Positions 53,404 to 63,188 of a DNA stretch of 64,000 bases are shown here, one piece after another. The notes beneath the pieces were generated by a model, which was given only the letters and a program-made list of their open reading frames with translations, was not told the origin of the DNA and did not search any database. Each line of letters starts with the position of its first letter. The stretch's first letter is position 1. Origin of the DNA: Kribbella sindirgiensis (GTDB taxonomy: Bacteria; Actinomycetota; Actinomycetes; Propionibacteriales; Kribbellaceae); assembly GCF_004331435.1 (NCBI RefSeq), contig NZ_SJKA01000019.1, positions 62,001-126,000 on the forward strand. The letters run 5' to 3'. The position numbers and the translations under genes are program-made.

Positions 53404-55509
53404 ATGTTCAGGAACGGAGTACGCGAGCGGTTGGGCCGTGGCGAGCGGGTGGATCTTCGCGGTACGCCGGGGGTACGCGAAGACGCCTCGACCGGTCAGC
53501 ACTGGGAATCGAAGCGGACTGTGGATGCTTCGATGCTGGTGGACGTATTGCTGGTCAGAGCCGATGTAGCGGGCTGGACGCATCGACCGCTCTGGCTTGC
53601 CGGCGCCCGCATCACGGGTTCGCTCGATCTGGCTGCGGCAAGGCTCATTCGGCCACTGCAGCTCGAGGATTGCTCCATCGAGCAACTTGTCAACCTTACC
53701 GATGTCGAGGCCATGACGATCGGCCTGACCGGTTGCCACGTGCCCAGGATCGAGGCCAGCGGCCTGACGGTCCGGGGCGACCTCGTTCTGTCTGCGGGAT
53801 TCACCGCGACCGACGGGGTCGATCTGCATGGTGGGACTGTCGGAGGAAAACTGAACTGCGACGGTGGCAACTTCAGCAAACCACAAGGAATATCGCTGAA
53901 CTGCGGCAGTGTGGTCGTCAAGGAGAGTATGTGGACCGAGAAGGCGACGTTCGTCGGCGAGATGTACTTGCTCGATGCGCACATCAATGGCCAGCTGGTC
54001 TGTAATGGCGCCACTTTCACCAACTGGGGTGGGGACGCCTTGACTGCCGACGGCCTCGTCGTCGAGGGGGCTATGTTCTGTGCGAAAGGCTTCGCCGCGC
54101 GGGGTGCGGTGCGCCTGCCGATCGCGCACATCGGTGGCGGTCTGTACTGCAGTGGGGGCACTTTCACGAATCCGCAGGGGAGAGCGATTTACGCTGCGGA
54201 CCTTACTGTGGACGGTCCGATGTCCTGCCGAGACGGTTTCGAGGCGGTCGGCGCGGTCGTGTTGACCGGTGCGCACATCGGCGGAGGTCTCAAGTTGCAC
54301 AAGGCCAAGCTGAAGAATCCAGGCGGCACGGCACTGGACGCGGCGGGTCTGGTCGTCGAGGGATCCATGTTCTGCCGGGATGGTTTCGAGGCCGTCGGTA
54401 CGGTCGAGCTGACCGGAGCTCGGATCGGCGGCAACCTCAACTTCTGCGCCTCGACCCTGGTGAATTCCGGCTCCGTCGGTCCGAATCCGCAGGCGCGCAG
54501 CGACGGTTCCGCACCCCCGGGCGCGTTACAACTTGTCGGCGCGACGATCGGCGGTGATCTGAACTGCACCGGTGCGACGCTGTCGGACATACAGCACGGC
54601 GCGCTCAACGCGCGCCGGGTCGTGATCCGTGGGGATATGATCTGCGCCGGGGCGTTCGCCGCAACCGGCGAAGTGAATCTGGTCCACGCGCGGGTCAGTG
54701 GAGATCTGGACTGCTCGGGTGCCAGCTTCACCAACGCCTGTGGAACAGCACTTGATCTGGTGCAGGCGGAGATCGGCAAGGACGTCGTCATGCGCCCGAC
54801 CCAATTGGTCGGCGACCTCGATCTTCGGTTCGCCCGGACCGGTGGATGGTACGACTCGGCCACCACCTGGCCGTCCGCGAAAGCCCTGCACCTGCACGGA
54901 TTCACCTACCGGGCGATCGACGCCATCCCACAGATCGACGTGAAGGATCGGCTCGACTGGATTGCACGCGACGCCGAGGGATTCATGCCGCAGCCCTATG
55001 CACAACTCGCAACGGTCTACAGAGGGGAAGGAAACGAAGGCAAGGCACGGCAGGTTCAGATTCGGGGCCAATGGCGGCGTCGTCTTGCGCGCAGCGACAA
55101 GAGCAACGGCAGCGGTCGTCGATGGGTTTCGTCGCTCTGGTCAGACTGGGTGGTGCGCCCGCTGCGCGTCGTCTGGAGCGCCTTGCTGTGGATCACCGTC
55201 GGGTACGGATACCGGCCTTGGCTGATCCTGGGCCCGATTGGTGCCTTGTACTTCTTCGGTTGGTGGTGGTTCGACCGAGCATTCGGTGACCGGAAGCTCG
55301 TCCAGGTCAAGGATCTCGACACCGGGGTGACCTTCAGCGGCGCGCGATACACGGCCGACCTGCTGATTCCTGGGGCCAGCCTCGGGGAGCGTGCCCGTTT
55401 CGCGGCCCTCCCGGAGATCGCGTGGTGGACGACCGGCTACACGCTTGCGGGCTGGGCGCTGGCCGCGATGCTGATCGCCGGCCTCACAGGCGTCTTCCGA
55501 CGCCTCTGA
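53404..55509 (+). CDS. Beta-helix repeat protein with C-terminal membrane helices
   Basis: A 701-aa protein. Residues about 60-490 are a series of repeats of roughly 20 residues with LxxAxIGGxLxCxGATF, ALDAxxLxVxGxMxCxxGF and GxVxLxxAxI patterns, expected to form a right-handed beta-helix. A basic region and two or three transmembrane helices (about 595-620 and 670-695) follow. Proteins of this kind are widespread in actinobacteria and have been labelled membrane-associated oxidoreductase, without a visible redox domain. ATG 53404 is chosen; no strong ribosome site is present. Confidence 0.72.
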   Translation: MFRNGVRERLGRGERVDLRGTPGVREDASTGQHWESKRTVDASMLVDVLLVRADVAGWTHRPLWLAGARITGSLDLAAARLIRPLQLEDCSIEQLVNLTDVEAMTIGLTGCHVPRIEASGLTVRGDLVLSAGFTATDGVDLHGGTVGGKLNCDGGNFSKPQGISLNCGSVVVKESMWTEKATFVGEMYLLDAHINGQLVCNGATFTNWGGDALTADGLVVEGAMFCAKGFAARGAVRLPIAHIGGGLYCSGGTFTNPQGRAIYAADLTVDGPMSCRDGFEAVGAVVLTGAHIGGGLKLHKAKLKNPGGTALDAAGLVVEGSMFCRDGFEAVGTVELTGARIGGNLNFCASTLVNSGSVGPNPQARSDGSAPPGALQLVGATIGGDLNCTGATLSDIQHGALNARRVVIRGDMICAGAFAATGEVNLVHARVSGDLDCSGASFTNACGTALDLVQAEIGKDVVMRPTQLVGDLDLRFARTGGWYDSATTWPSAKALHLHGFTYRAIDAIPQIDVKDRLDWIARDAEGFMPQPYAQLATVYRGEGNEGKARQVQIRGQWRRRLARSDKSNGSGRRWVSSLWSDWVVRPLRVVWSALLWITVGYGYRPWLILGPIGALYFFGWWWFDRAFGDRKLVQVKDLDTGVTFSGARYTADLLIPGASLGERARFAALPEIAWWTTGYTLAGWALAAMLIAGLTGVFRRL

Positions 55510-55957
55510 CAGCCACCGTCGCCGACGGCTGGCACGATCAGCACCCACACGCCTTAATCGAGGGTGACATCCCCAGTGCTTGACATGCCGGGGCGCTAGC
55601 CGCACCCTCCACCCCCGCACGCACAGGGTCATCCTTGAGCACCCACCAATCATCTGGCCGGCCCGAAATCGGTTGGTGGGTGCACAAAGATGACCAGAGC
55701 CGGGTGCAGACGTACTCCTCCCGCGACGTCTGTCGGCCGGCCACTACGGCCTCATCACACCCGCCACCGACTGACCGAACAGTCGACCGTGGGCCATCCT
55801 GCTCCCGGCATGGGACGGCGGGTTGTGGGTACTGGGTGGAGGATCGTCGGATAGCAGGCTGGAGAGTGTCGAGGGGCCGCTGCTCCAGTCGACCGGAGCC
55901 GTGCGGCCCGACCTGATGAGCCGCACGGCACGGCCTGTTCGTCGCGACATCGGGCGG
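55510..55957. other. Gene-free stretch with two inverted repeats
   Basis: A bulged hairpin at 55512-55533 (GCCACCGTC / GACGGCTGGC), right after the beta-helix stop, may terminate transcription. A second inverted repeat, GCACCCACCAA and TTGGTGGGTGC, spans 55639-55683 with a 23-bp loop. No gene is supported in the rest. Confidence 0.4.
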
Positions 55958-56457
55958 TCAGCAGTCGTACGACGTGATCTCGGTCGCGAAGTCTGATGGG
56001 TGCAGGACGATCCTGTGGGTGGTCTCGGCGGCGGCGTCGGCGAGGGCGAATGCTTGTGCGGCTTGGGCGATGCTGTAGCGATGGCTGACGAGCGTCGAGG
56101 GGAGGATCTGTCCTGTCGCGACGAGTGTGATGACTTCTGGCCAGACGCCGGGGCTGCCGATGAGGGCCAGGTCGCGCAGGACGAGGCTGTCGACGTCGAT
56201 CGGCACGGTGGGCTTGCCGCACAGACCCAGTATGACGACGATGCCGCCCTCAGTAGCCAGGTTCAGCGCCGCGGCGGTACCTGCTGGAGTACCGGTGGCA
56301 TCGAGGATCTGCCCGAAGCATTTAAGTCGTGCCCGCCGTGGTCGAGAAGCCGAGGGCGGCTGCGAAGTCACGGCGGGCCGCGGAGCGTTCGATCAACTGG
56401 ACATCCTCGATGCCGACCGCTCGAGCGGTGAGGGCGCTCAGGAGGCCGATGGTGTCG
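55958..56457 (-). pseudogene. Zinc-type alcohol dehydrogenase, 3' fragment with frameshift
   Basis: The piece TIGLLSALTARAVGIEDVQL IERSAARRDFAAALGF is the Rossmann part and ends in a stop; the next frame continues with ILDATGTPAGTAAALNLATE, RDLALIGSPGVWPEVI and the usual C-terminal region to 55958. The N-terminal catalytic zinc half is absent. The fragment is cut off at about 56457, where an unrelated NTPase fragment on the other strand begins, so the break is a recombination joint. Confidence 0.7.
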
Positions 56458-56461
56458 TGTC

Positions 56462-56763
56462 AGGCCCCCTGGGATCGGCAAGAGCACCATGGCCGAGATG
56501 ATCTCGCTCGCTTTCTGACGGCTGATTATAGCGTCCATTTCGTCGCCGATGTAACCGAGTTAGAAACGACGGTACGTGAGGGGCAGAAACAGCTCTTAAT
56601 TTACGATGACTTCTTAACTAGAACGAATCTCGGAGACGCGCCTGGTGCGACCGATCAAGAATGCCTGTTCATCTTCATGAGATATCTGAATCGAACGCCG
56701 AGCAAATATCTGATCCCGACTACGCGCGAGTATCTGTACCGTGAAATCTCATTCCTCGAATGA
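56462..56763 (+). pseudogene. Fragment of an nSTAND-type NTPase, frameshifted, AT-rich
   Basis: A P-loop is seen at 56465-56488 (PPGIGKST, then MAEMISLAF and a stop). In another frame the sequence continues LARFLTADYSVHFVADVTEL, REGQKQLLIYDDFLTRTNLG, then TPSKYLIPTTREYLYREISF and a stop at 56761. This is the order of Walker A, Walker B (LIYDDFL) and sensor (TTREY) in nSTAND3-like NTPases of conflict systems. The DNA is clearly AT-richer, with TTA codons. The remainder of the gene is missing. Confidence 0.6.
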
Positions 56764-56886
56764 GCGTTTTGCGGCTAATTGAGCCGATGTTCTCAGATGC
56801 TTGTTGGACGTCAACGGTTATATTCCAATCAATCGTGCTCTGATCCTTTACAACCATCTCTACTGGGCAAATTCGGTCCCGCATGA

Positions 56887-58096
56887 AGCGTTGGATATCC
56901 CCGGAAGGCGCAAGAGGGCTATCGACTCCGAGTGCTTGCCATCGACAACGAGGCGGCAGCAGTTGTCGAGCGCATCTTTCAGCTCTACATCGACGGTTTG
57001 GGGCTGAAATCGATCGCCGAGACGCTGAACCGCGAAGCCATCCCGTGTCCTTCGGCGCATACGCCTCAGCAGAACCGACATCGCAGAGGCGACGGGTGGC
57101 AGCACACCACGGTCAAGGCGATCCTCGAAAATCCGCGGTACACCGGCTTCGCGATCTACGGGCGGTGGCAGAAGGTCGAGGAGCTGCTGGATCCGGAGGA
57201 CGTGGCTGCGGGCCACGTCGTGCGGTTCCGGCGATCGCCGCAGTCGAAGATCGTGCGCTCGCGGGAGCCCGCCCATCAGGCGATCGTGTCTGTCGAAACT
57301 TTCACGCGGGTCCAACTGGAGTTGCGTGTACGTCGAGGAAGCGGGCCGGCGGATCAGGCGAAGCAGGAGCGGACACGGGTGACGACAGCGCGCGTATACC
57401 GGCTCCGCGCTCGCGTGAGGTGTGAGTTGTGCGGACGGAAGATGCAGGGGGCGGCGCGGAAGCACGCAGTCTTCTACCGGTGCAGCGCGCGGACTTTGGT
57501 CCCGGGTTCGCCGGTGGCGCACCTCCATCCTGCGAACGTGTACCTCCGCGAGGACCTCCTGACCTGGAAGGTGAACGCCTGGATCGCGACGCTGTTCGAC
57601 CCGGAGCATCTCGACGAGACTGCGGAAGCGCTGGCGGCTGCCGACGATGATCACGAGTTGGCATCAGTTGCGACCAGGCTGGCGCAGAGGGTCGCGACAG
57701 CCGAGGCGGCGATGGCGCGGTTGCGGCGGGCGCTCGAGGCCGGCTGGGATCCGGCGGCGTTGACGGAGCAGTACAACGCGGCGGTGGCGGAGAAGCGGTC
57801 CGCGGAGGCCGAGCTCAGCGCGGTGAAGGTGCCGGAGTCGGTATCGGCCCAAGACATCCGGAAGATTCCAAGAGCTGGGCGACATGACGGCGGCACTCGA
57901 CGAGGCCGACGCGAGCGACATGCGAGCGCTCTATGAAGCGCTGGGTCTGCAAGTGAGCTACAACCACGAGAGCAGATCGGCCGAAGTCGCTATGAGCCCC
58001 GCTCTGCGTGGCTTTAGCGTTGGTGTCCGAGGAGGAACACGCACCTTAACCACACGCCTAGAGCTTGAACCTGATCCACCAGGACGAACCCCGTAG
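56887..58096 (+). pseudogene. Degraded large serine recombinase (C-terminal two thirds)
   Basis: The frame downstream of an in-frame stop at 56884 reads SVGYPRKAQEGYRLRVLAID then the recombinase domain (IFQLYIDGLGLKSIAETLNR, TTVKAILENPRYTGFAIYGR), a zinc ribbon with CELCGRKM and FYRCSARTL, and a coiled coil. Near 57866 the frame shifts and the last 70 residues (ALDEADASDMRALYEALGLQ to VRGGT) continue to the stop at 58096. The N-terminal resolvase catalytic domain is absent, so the enzyme is inactive. It is a scar of an integrated element. Confidence 0.8.
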
Positions 58097-58178
58097 TCGC
58101 TGATTTGCTGGCCGGGTTGACCGTCAGCCGCCATCCTTGAGCTGTCAAACCTGACCGTGTCTGCTTGGTCGCTGCCGG

Positions 58179-60098
58179 TCAGGCCTGATCGGCCCTGCGC
58201 ACCTCGAGATCAGTAGCGGAGAGCGGTTGGGTGGTGAACCACGTGTCGACGGTTTCGGCGGTGATGATGTTGCTGGTGTGGGGGAGGTGGGAGCGGCGGA
58301 GGGCAGTCGTGGCGGTGGGGACATTAGCGGCGTACAGGACGATGGCGAGCGCCTCGGTGGCGCGCGAGGCGCAGACGTAGAGCAGACGGCGGGTTCGGTC
58401 GATGACGCTGTCTTGGCGGGCCCGCTGGCGGTCGAGGTCTGTTTTTGAGGGTGGTTTGAGGCCGAAGAGCTTGTCGTAGGAGAACTGGAAGTGATTGCCT
58501 TCGTCGTCGTCGAGGACCACCACGACGTCGGGGAACTCGGTGCCTTTGACGCCCTGTTGGGTCGAGTAGCGCGAGCGCTGGTTGATGTACTCGGAGTATC
58601 CCGCGAGGTCGGCGACGTCGCAGTTGAGGTAGGCAATCAGGGTCTCGCCGAGGTCGTCGGTCTCGGTGGGTGGGGCAGGGGTCAGGTATGGCGCGAAGCG
58701 GTCGTCGATGGTCAGGAGACCGTGGTCGCGGGCGAGGGCCAGAGCTTGGCGGATCGTGCCTGGTCCGCCGGTCGCGATGAGGGTCTGGAGTTGGTCGAGG
58801 CCGGTCGCAAGTTCGTTCAGAATGTCGGCGGTCGGCGTTTCGGCGAGAACGGCGGGCTGAAGGCGCGGGCTCGACGTGCGGAGCATCGGCAGGAGAGCGG
58901 CACGGTTGCCTGCGGCGGCTGCGGTGAGTGGCAGAAGAGTACTGAGGAACGGCGTCAACGGCCAGGCTCGTCCCTCGTCGAAGGCGTCGCGCAGTCGTGA
59001 GCCGCGGAAGACGTCGTACAGCTTCTCGAAGCCGAGGCGCCGCGCCGCCATTCGGTGGGTGATGACGAGAACCTTGGTGCGTTCGCCGTCCTGCGGCGTC
59101 CAGGCGCCAACGGTGGAGTGGGCCGCCAGCCAGGCGCGGGCGCGGTCGAGTCTTTCCACCCGTTGGCCGTCGGCCGGGAACACGAAGTAGGTCACCTCGC
59201 CTTCCTGTTGCTGTTCGGGGCTCAGGCCGGAGCGCTGCACCAAGCGATCTCCGTCGGCGCGGATTGCGTTGATGACCTGGAGTACTTGGCGCGGCGATCT
59301 GAAGTTCTCGGGTTTCTCGACCTCGCGCCAGTCGGGCTCGAGGACGATGTCGCCGGCGCCCTGGAGGTAGATCCGTTGCATGGGATCGCCGAAGAAGCCG
59401 AGGTAGAAGCGTTCTCGTTCCTGGACAGCGACGTGGCGCAGCGCGGCGACGACATCGGGGAACGTGTCCTGGCTCTCGTCGACGAAGACCAGCGGGAAGC
59501 GCCGTGCGACCAGCTGGGTGAGCAGCGGCTTGGTCCGGATGAGCTCCGGAACCATCCGGAGGATGTCGTCATGACCGACGATGCCCTCGGCGTAGTTCCG
59601 GGCGACGCCGTACCGGAACTGGGTGACCTCGTCGATATTGTCCAGGCCGTGGCGCAGCCGACGGATGCTTCCGGTCAGCTCCTGCCGCCGCTTCGGCCCG
59701 GTCCTGTGGGTCAGGTCGGCGAGCTCGGCTTCGAGCTGTCGCAGGCGGTGGATGCCGTAGTCGCGGGCCCAGGCACGAATGTCGTTCTGGAATGGTGCGA
59801 TCAGTGTCCAGAGGAAGCTGTGGATCGTCGAGACATGAGCGGCCGGGTTGAGTGCGAGATCCGTTTCGATCTCGCGGGTGGCGATCTCGGTATACGTCAC
59901 GCAGGCGACCTGTCGGCGGTTCGCGAGGAATTCCGCGCCCCGGGTCCTGATCACCGAGTCGAGTGCCTTGACGAGGGATGTCGTCTTCCCTGAGCCGGCT
60001 CCAGCGATCATGGTGAAGCCGGAGACTTCCGGGTCGCCGAGAATCCGCCGCACTGTGCGGTCTGCTTCGGTGTCAGGCGTTTGCAGCCTGCGGCTCAT
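58179..60098 (-). CDS. gajB: UvrD-like helicase, Gabija GajB type
   Basis: A 639-aa superfamily 1 helicase: Walker A GAGSGKTT (33-40), VDESQDTF (Walker B), FFGDPMQRIY, an STQQGVKGTEFPDVVVVLDD motif and RRLLYVCASRA near the end. In Gabija, GajB associates with GajA and responds to phage-driven nucleotide change. Its ATG at 60098 lies 26 bp inside the gajA 3' end, so the genes form one operon. It is somewhat longer than the B. cereus GajB. Identification rests on the gene pair. Confidence 0.75.
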   Translation of the reverse strand: MSRRLQTPDTEADRTVRRILGDPEVSGFTMIAGAGSGKTTSLVKALDSVIRTRGAEFLANRRQVACVTYTEIATREIETDLALNPAAHVSTIHSFLWTLIAPFQNDIRAWARDYGIHRLRQLEAELADLTHRTGPKRRQELTGSIRRLRHGLDNIDEVTQFRYGVARNYAEGIVGHDDILRMVPELIRTKPLLTQLVARRFPLVFVDESQDTFPDVVAALRHVAVQERERFYLGFFGDPMQRIYLQGAGDIVLEPDWREVEKPENFRSPRQVLQVINAIRADGDRLVQRSGLSPEQQQEGEVTYFVFPADGQRVERLDRARAWLAAHSTVGAWTPQDGERTKVLVITHRMAARRLGFEKLYDVFRGSRLRDAFDEGRAWPLTPFLSTLLPLTAAAAGNRAALLPMLRTSSPRLQPAVLAETPTADILNELATGLDQLQTLIATGGPGTIRQALALARDHGLLTIDDRFAPYLTPAPPTETDDLGETLIAYLNCDVADLAGYSEYINQRSRYSTQQGVKGTEFPDVVVVLDDDEGNHFQFSYDKLFGLKPPSKTDLDRQRARQDSVIDRTRRLLYVCASRATEALAIVLYAANVPTATTALRRSHLPHTSNIITAETVDTWFTTQPLSATDLEVRRADQA

Positions 60099-62144
60099 CC
60101 TCCGCCTCCGTGATCTGGGGCTCTGCGGCCGCGTCGCGCAGCTCGTCGAGTTCGTCGGCGAGCCAGTCCAGGCCTTCGAGGATGTACGGCGGGCAGACCC
60201 AGTTGCCGCCGAGGTCGATCAGCCGGAGCGCAAACTCGGTCTTGTCGAGGTTTCTGACCTTGGTGAAGATCTTGTCGATCAGGTCGCCGAGCAGCAGGTT
60301 GTCGGCGCCCTGGACCCGAAGCTTGTAGCCAGAATTGGCCTGGTCCTGGGACCAGGCCAGGTTCTCGAAGATGAAGGCTTCCTCGAAGGTTCGGCCGGCG
60401 ATGGTCTTCGACGCCTTGTTCCACGCGAGTTCGGTCGAACCTTGGTAGGTCACCCGGACGGTGGAGCGTTGACTGACCAGAGTCTTGTCCTCGACCGGGA
60501 CCGACAAGAGGTCCGCGACGGTCTCCTTGGCGGGGATCCAAGTCTTGAGCGTCGGGTTCGACGTGATCGCCTCCGGATGGTCGGTCCGACACGCCTCGGC
60601 GTGCGGACCTGTGACACTGTCGAGGTCCGTGATGATCAGGCAGCGGATACGGAGAAAATCGACGAGCCCGCGGAACTTGTGCGCGAAGGCGCCGCCGAGT
60701 TCCAGGATCGTCAGATGTGACGTCTCCAGCCGATCGCAGAACCGGGAGATGAGCAGGGGGAGCAGGAGTCGCTCGACGTTGCCCTCGACAAGGATCGCGG
60801 CGTCGGCGAAGAACAGATCGCAGTGCGTGAGCTTCAGGTACTGCAGCAGGAAGTCGCGCGTCTCGGGCTGGCTGTTCCCGTGGAACGTCGAGAGATCGCG
60901 TACCTCGCTGTAGTGGAACGTGTCCTTCGCGCCTACTCGGGCGAAGTAGCGGATTGAGGTGAAGTCGTCGTAGACGATGTGCGGCGAGTGTGTCGTGAGA
61001 ACGAACTGCGTGCTGAGCTCTACCGGTGAGTCAGCCACGATCGTGGCGAGTTGTTTGATGAAGACCTGCTGAAGCTGGACATGCAGGTGTGCCTCGGGTT
61101 CTTCGATCAGGATCAGGTGCACCGGCGGGCGCGCTTGTGCGGCCTCGAGCCTGGCGCGGTGTGCGGCGAGGATCTGCACCACCATGTAGATGAGGTTCTT
61201 GAAGCCTAGGCCGTTGTACCGGTCGGGGAGGGTGAGGTCAGAGCCGTCCGTCGGATCCACTGGCGCGCCCGGAACGAGGTAGTGGACCTGGGCGCCGGAC
61301 CTGAGCAGGCTCTCGCCCCCGAGCTCGGATCGGATTGTGAGCTTGGGGTCCGCGACGCCGGGATAACCTAGCTGATTCAGGCGCTTGAGGATCGGCTCGA
61401 ACACCTCACCGAAATGCACGTTGAGGTGCTGCTCGGACGATGTCAGCGCACGTAGTGCATCGGAGTTGGGCACCGGCTTGTCGAGGTATCGCTCGTAGAA
61501 CCGGCCCAGGGTCTTCGACAGGTCCTCGTCGCGTCCGCGCTGCTCGGAGTCCGACAGGTGACGCTGGGCGTTGATCGCGCTGACGCGCAGGATTCCGTCG
61601 AGGATCGTTCGTCCGTTGTCGAGCCGGTGTGGCTCGCCCCGAGCTTGTAGTACACGACGTGGTATTCGGCGGTCAGCCGTCGGCGGAGGTAGTCGTACAG
61701 ACTCTTCGGCCAGTGCCCGCCCGCGGTGTCAATGCCACCGGTTGCGGCCGTGTACTTGGCGTGCAGGTCCGCCCCGTCCTTGGGTTCGTAGGCGAGGCGA
61801 ATACCGACCTGGTCGGCGGGGGTCCACGAGAGATCGGGCAGTAAATCGATCACTCGATGGAGATTTTGGTCGTCGACATCGAACCAAAGGTCCAGCGTGA
61901 TTGCGGGGAGCACGGCTGACTGATCCGTGGGATCGAAGGAATTGAACGCGGCCCAGCAGTCGGCGCTGAAGTCGTGGACTGTGAATTTCGGCGGCAGCAG
62001 GTTGGTGAAGAGCTGAATCACATGCATGGCAGAGGTCTTGCCGCTGTTGTTGGCGCCCACCAGGACGGTGGTCCCCGGTGTGAGCGCGACGCGGACGTCT
62101 CGGAGTCGACGAAAGTTTCTGACCTCGAAGGATCGTAAACGCAT
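60073..62144 (-). pseudogene. gajA: OLD-family ATPase-TOPRIM nuclease, Gabija GajA type, frameshifted
   Basis: ATG 62144 follows AGGGGGAAG and opens an ABC-type ATPase with Walker A GANNSGKT (30-37). At the C run 61637-61640 (G run on the coding strand) the frame is lost; adding one base restores it (KLGGEPHRLDNGRTIL), and it continues through the Walker B segment LILIEEPEAHLH and a TOPRIM domain (AILVEGNVERLLLPLL, IITDLDS). The repaired protein is about 690 aa. Either the gene is inactive, the sequence has an indel error, or slippage restores it. Confidence 0.72.
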
Positions 62145-62544
62145 GAACTTCCCCCTAATGCTGTCGAGCAGGCTGGAATTATGCCCGTCGGATGCGTGGA
62201 GGGCAATGCATCGGCTATTTGGGCGGGTTCTGCGTGCGACTGCGGAGACTCCGCGGTCGCATGGGTGGGCTGCTTGACAAGAGAAGGCTCCGCAGGAAGT
62301 CGCCTGACCTGGAGATTTACCTCGATCGGATTGAGGACCGAGTGCTGTTGTCATGTGTGGTCCGAAGTCCCATTTCGTACCACACACGTGTCAGCACGAC
62401 ACCGACGCTGTGGTGCCGGAGCCATCGCTAGTTTGTCTGTCTGCAGCCCTAGAGTCGCAATGAAACCGAGCTCCCACGCGACGAGCATGGATGACGCCTC
62501 CCGACGATCGAGAAGACGAGGGTGCGGGACAGTGATCAGATAGC
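62145..62544. other. Gene-free stretch upstream of the Gabija-like operon
   Basis: No gene is supported. An inverted repeat TGTGTGGT / ACCACACA lies at 62354-62361 and 62379-62386. The gajA promoter must lie here. The base composition is less GC-rich than the rest of the window. Confidence 0.4.
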
Positions 62545-62839
62545 TCAGCGGGGACCGGTGCACCATCTCACGCCGTGACGCAAGCCGAGGGACAGTTCGC
62601 GCAGCTCAGCCGACTCCTGCTGGGTGGCGCCAGGCCGGTTGCCGTCCTCGATATCGGCCAGTTTCAGCCAACGGGTCAGGCACGACTGGGAGATCCCGAA
62701 GTCCTTCGCGATCTGTGTGATCGGTGCCTCGCCCTTGCGGGCGACCGCGACCACGTCACGATGGAACTCCTCAGGAAAGGCTTTCGGCATGACAGACATA
62801 GTTCCAGCAAGGACCCAAGCCCTCACAGATCAGGAGTCA
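62545..62839 (-). mobile_element. IS3-family element remnant with truncated orfA
   Basis: On the minus strand, MPKAFPEEFHRDVVAVARKG begins at ATG 62790 and continues with a helix-turn-helix (ITQIAKDFGISQSCLTRWLK) typical of IS3-family OrfA. After ESAELREL the sequence diverges and ends at 62545. The outer end, TGACTCCTGATC at about 62839 reading leftward, may be the terminal repeat. OrfB (integrase) is missing. Confidence 0.7.
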
Positions 62840-63010
62840 ACCATACCGGGGCAGTTGCACCGTGGAATCGGGACGCGTCCGAGCGGTGGATCGCGAGCCT
62901 GCGAGATGACTGGGCAGATCCGGCGCCTGGCGCGGGGGAGGGGATGCCCTTGCCCACGGCGGGCCGACCACGAGTCGATCCCCAGCGCGGCCAGGTTCAC
63001 CTGAGGTCTC

Positions 63011-63178
63011 GTGGAGACCGCGCTCTACATTGCCCTTGATTCGGCGCTGAAGGGGCAGCACACCCTGGCCCGCCACGAGGACTTCCGCGAAGACCAGAAC
63101 CGCTGGCGACAGCGATTCAAGGACGGCCAAGGCTTGGTCCCGGCGGTGTTTCCGACCTGGGACAACGAAGCAGCATGA
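63011..63178 (+). CDS. Short hypothetical ORF, possibly a fragment
   Basis: GTG 63011 opens a 55-codon frame reading VETALYIALDSALKGQHTLA, RHEDFREDQNRWRQRF, ending FPTWDNEAA. Amino-acid usage is protein-like, and GAGG lies near the start. It could be the end of a longer gene disrupted together with the IS remnant. No family is recognised. Confidence 0.35.
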   Translation: METALYIALDSALKGQHTLARHEDFREDQNRWRQRFKDGQGLVPAVFPTWDNEAA

Positions 63179-63188
63179 CCGTCGGTCG

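Noticed and set aside
58020-58100. tRNA-like 3' end at the recombinase remnant, as an attachment site
   Set aside because: No cloverleaf could be folded from the sequence and the bases are explained by the recombinase C-terminal codons.
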